Source: OMOG01 sp041485845 (GTDB lineage: Bacteria > Acidobacteriota > Terriglobia > Bryobacterales > Bryobacteraceae). Taken from it: DNA of 15,011 nt. The DNA lies in NCBI GenBank assembly GCA_041485845.1, contig JBGPKH010000159.1, forward strand, positions 1-15,011, in the 5' to 3' direction. Below the pieces are notes generated by a model. It saw only the letters and a list, made by a program, of their open reading frames with translations, was not told the DNA's origin and did no database searches. Of this stretch, positions 13,564 through 15,011 are shown one piece after another (position 1 is the first letter of the stretch; the number at the start of each line of letters is the position of its first letter). Both the position numbers and the translations under genes were made by a program.

Positions 13564-14062
13564 GCCCGGCGGCCGCGCCGCAGCTCTTCCCGGTGAGCAC
13601 GGTGGTCCCGACGCCGCGACGTCCCGCCGTGTAGAGGCTGTTTTCCACCGCCACGTCGTCGTCGATTATGACCGTCTGCCCGTCGATGCCTTGCGCCTGG
13701 CAGAGATCGGCGGCCATCTCGAAGTTCATAATGTCGCCGCTGCAGTTCTTGACGATGCGCAGGACGCCCGCTCCGCCATCGACTGCGCGGGTGGCGGCTT
13801 CGATCTGGCGGGGCGTGGGCGAAGTGAAGACCTGGCCGGGGCTGGCGGCGTCGAGCATCCCTTGGCCGGCGAGGCCGCCGCGCATGGGCTCGTGGCCGCT
13901 CCCGCCGCCGGACACGATGCCGGCCTTCCCCTTGCGGAGCGCGTCCGTCCGCACCACGCAGACGGGCTCGAAGCAGACCTTGAGAATATCCGCATGCGCC
14001 AGCGCGAGGCCTTCGAGCGACTCGCGCACGATGGCCGCCGGATCGTCGATCGGCTTCTGCAT
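13520..14062 (-). pseudogene. dhaK: 3'-truncated dihydroxyacetone kinase subunit DhaK
   Basis: 180 residues; the first ~165 match the DhaK N-terminal half. Visible motifs are LEGLALAHAD, VSGGGSGHEP, GMLDAASPGQVFTSPTP, AVDGGAGVL, GDIMNFEMAADL, IDDDVAVENSLYTAGRRGVG and CGAAAG. DhaK proteins are about 330-360 residues, and the substrate-anchoring His (His218 in E. coli DhaK) lies beyond the break, so this fragment cannot be a normal kinase subunit. After GAAAG the frame turns into 15 unrelated residues that overlap a GxxExxY-like remnant. The usual GHEPMH is GHEPMR here, which fits decay. It starts 8 bases after the URO-D stop, so the two were co-transcribed. No dhaL or dhaM follows. It ends 41 bases from the convergent GlcG/HbpS-like gene. 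Confidence 0.85.
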
Positions 14063-14070
14063 CGCCCGAA

Positions 14071-15011
14071 TTACGCGCCCACGAGCTTCGACATCCGCGT
14101 CAGCTCTTCGGGCGCGCTGTCGTTAGGCACCGAGCAGCCGGGAGTGAGGATGTACCGCTTGCCCGCGGCCTGCGCCGCCGACTGCCACTGCTTCCGCAAT
14201 TCGCCGGGCGCGAGCTTGCGGTAATTAACCTCGTCGATGCCGCCGGCAATCACCCAGGACGGGAACTGCCGCCGCACATCGGCGATCGGAATGCCGGAGA
14301 CGTGCAGCGAGTAGTTGATGACCGGCGCTTTGAAATCGCGGAACAGACTCAGGTAGGCGGGCTCCACGTGCAGGTGCAGCATGTTGAGCGGGGCGCCCGC
14401 GACGCCCTCCAGGAACTTCTTGTCGAACGGCCGGCTGAACTTTTCGTAGTCGGCCGTGGAGATCTCGGCGGCATTGGCGTTGGCCACGGAGAACAGCACG
14501 CCGGCCGCGCCCGCGGCGAATGCGCGCTGGGTGTGACGGATTTCCGATTGCGCGATCACCTCGAGAGCATCCAGCAGGGCCTGCGGATTCTCCCGCTTCA
14601 GCCGAAGAACTTCCTCCTTCGACGACAGCTTCTGCGCGACGTTGAAGGGATTGAAAACCGTCTCGACGATATCGGCCGAGCCGTTGAGTCCGTCGCGGAT
14701 CAGTTCCAGCGCGCGGATCTGATCGGGGAAGGGATTGGACTCGACCTTGAGCTGGTACCACTTCCCGGTGGGCTTCGGGTAGTCGAAATCGCTCATCACC
14801 TTGACGATGTCCGTTCGATAGGCGCGGTGGAATTCGAGTGTGCGCGCGGCGTGCGCTTCGGCGGTCTTCAAGCCAAAGTGGTGCCAGAGCGTGAACGGCG
14901 GGCGGTCGAGATCCTGGCCGGCGAGCGCGCGCTTCACGCGTTCCTTGGAGGACAGCGTGGCGCCGCGGAGTCTGGAAACGGCGGCTGCGGATGCCAGGAG
15001 GAAACTGCGTC
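14071..15011 (-). CDS. URO-D superfamily protein with apparent Tat leader (5' end outside window)
   Basis: 312 residues are visible. The frame is open to the right edge, reading RSFLLASAAAVSRL then SSKERVKRALAGQDLDRPPF. The codon before RS ends in GA, so it can be Arg (CGA or AGA) and make a twin-arginine RRSFLL signal. A GTG at 14937 is in frame but would remove this leader and split the conserved SSKERVKRAL segment. Family features are an N-terminal RPPFTLWHHFG segment, FSVANANAAEISTADYEKF, HLHVEP, WVIAGGIDE and TPGCSVPNDSAPEEL near the end. It is unlikely to be haem-pathway HemE, because the HemE RQAGRYL motif is absent. It resembles the methyltransferase-like branch (MtaA/CmuA relatives); HLH and the PGC cysteine could form a metal site. 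Substrate unknown. The truncated dhaK lies 8 bases downstream. Confidence 0.82.
   Translation of the reverse strand, partial: RSFLLASAAAVSRLRGATLSSKERVKRALAGQDLDRPPFTLWHHFGLKTAEAHAARTLEFHRAYRTDIVKVMSDFDYPKPTGKWYQLKVESNPFPDQIRALELIRDGLNGSADIVETVFNPFNVAQKLSSKEEVLRLKRENPQALLDALEVIAQSEIRHTQRAFAAGAAGVLFSVANANAAEISTADYEKFSRPFDKKFLEGVAGAPLNMLHLHVEPAYLSLFRDFKAPVINYSLHVSGIPIADVRRQFPSWVIAGGIDEVNYRKLAPGELRKQWQSAAQAAGKRYILTPGCSVPNDSAPEELTRMSKLVGA

Noticed and set aside
13508..14224. Plus-strand ORF over the dhaK fragment and the URO-D end
   Set aside because: The minus strand carries clear DhaK and URO-D motifs; the plus frame has none.
14074..14937. URO-D protein as HemE of haem biosynthesis, feeding the cytochromes
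   Set aside because: The HemE RQAGRYL motif is absent and a Tat-like leader is present, so a haem-pathway role is not supported.

Overview
The window is high-GC, tightly packed bacterial DNA. The lineage is inferred from gene style, not proven. Large multihaem cytochromes, an LVIVD-repeat protein, a URO-D protein with an apparent Tat leader and many dispersed GC-rich repeats resemble Acidobacteriota of the Solibacter/Bryobacter kind. No rRNA, tRNA, CRISPR array or transposase gene was seen.

Positions 2-13478 (+ strand) hold nine consecutive genes that overlap or are separated by 1-29 bases, so they look like one operon that begins upstream of the window. In order: (1) the end of a ferredoxin-type [Fe-S]/FHA protein; (2) a five-helix di-haem b-type membrane cytochrome; (3) a membrane-anchored decahaem c-type cytochrome; (4) a PP2C phosphatase; (5) a membrane-anchored Ser/Thr kinase with a zinc ribbon; (6) a pentahaem cytochrome c554-like protein; (7) an outer-membrane beta-barrel; (8) a decahaem cytochrome fused to an LVIVD beta-propeller; (9) an exported protein with two GlcG/HbpS-like domains. 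Together these encode about 25 covalent haems plus two b haems and a beta-barrel, which fits an electron conduit from the quinone pool across the periplasm and outer membrane. The unusual part is that a complete phospho-signalling set (kinase, phosphatase, FHA reader) lies inside the same operon. The conduit model and its phospho-control are inference.

A second theme is repeat DNA inside genes. Five of the nine ORFs contain repeat-like or palindromic sequence at non-domain positions: the C-terminal tail of gene 3, the linker of gene 5, and the N-terminal leaders of genes 7, 8 and 9. The gene 8 and gene 9 leaders are two inverted copies of the same ~95-bp repeat. Read in one direction it gives a charged stretch, and in the other it gives the hydrophobic part of a signal peptide.

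Positions 13482-15011 (- strand, convergent with the operon) hold a URO-D superfamily protein that runs off the right edge. It is followed by a 3'-truncated dhaK whose reading frame runs into a remnant of what looks like a GxxExxY-type gene. This end looks like the scar of an old recombination. No stretch over 300 bases lacks a gene, and no convincing terminator or promoter was seen.
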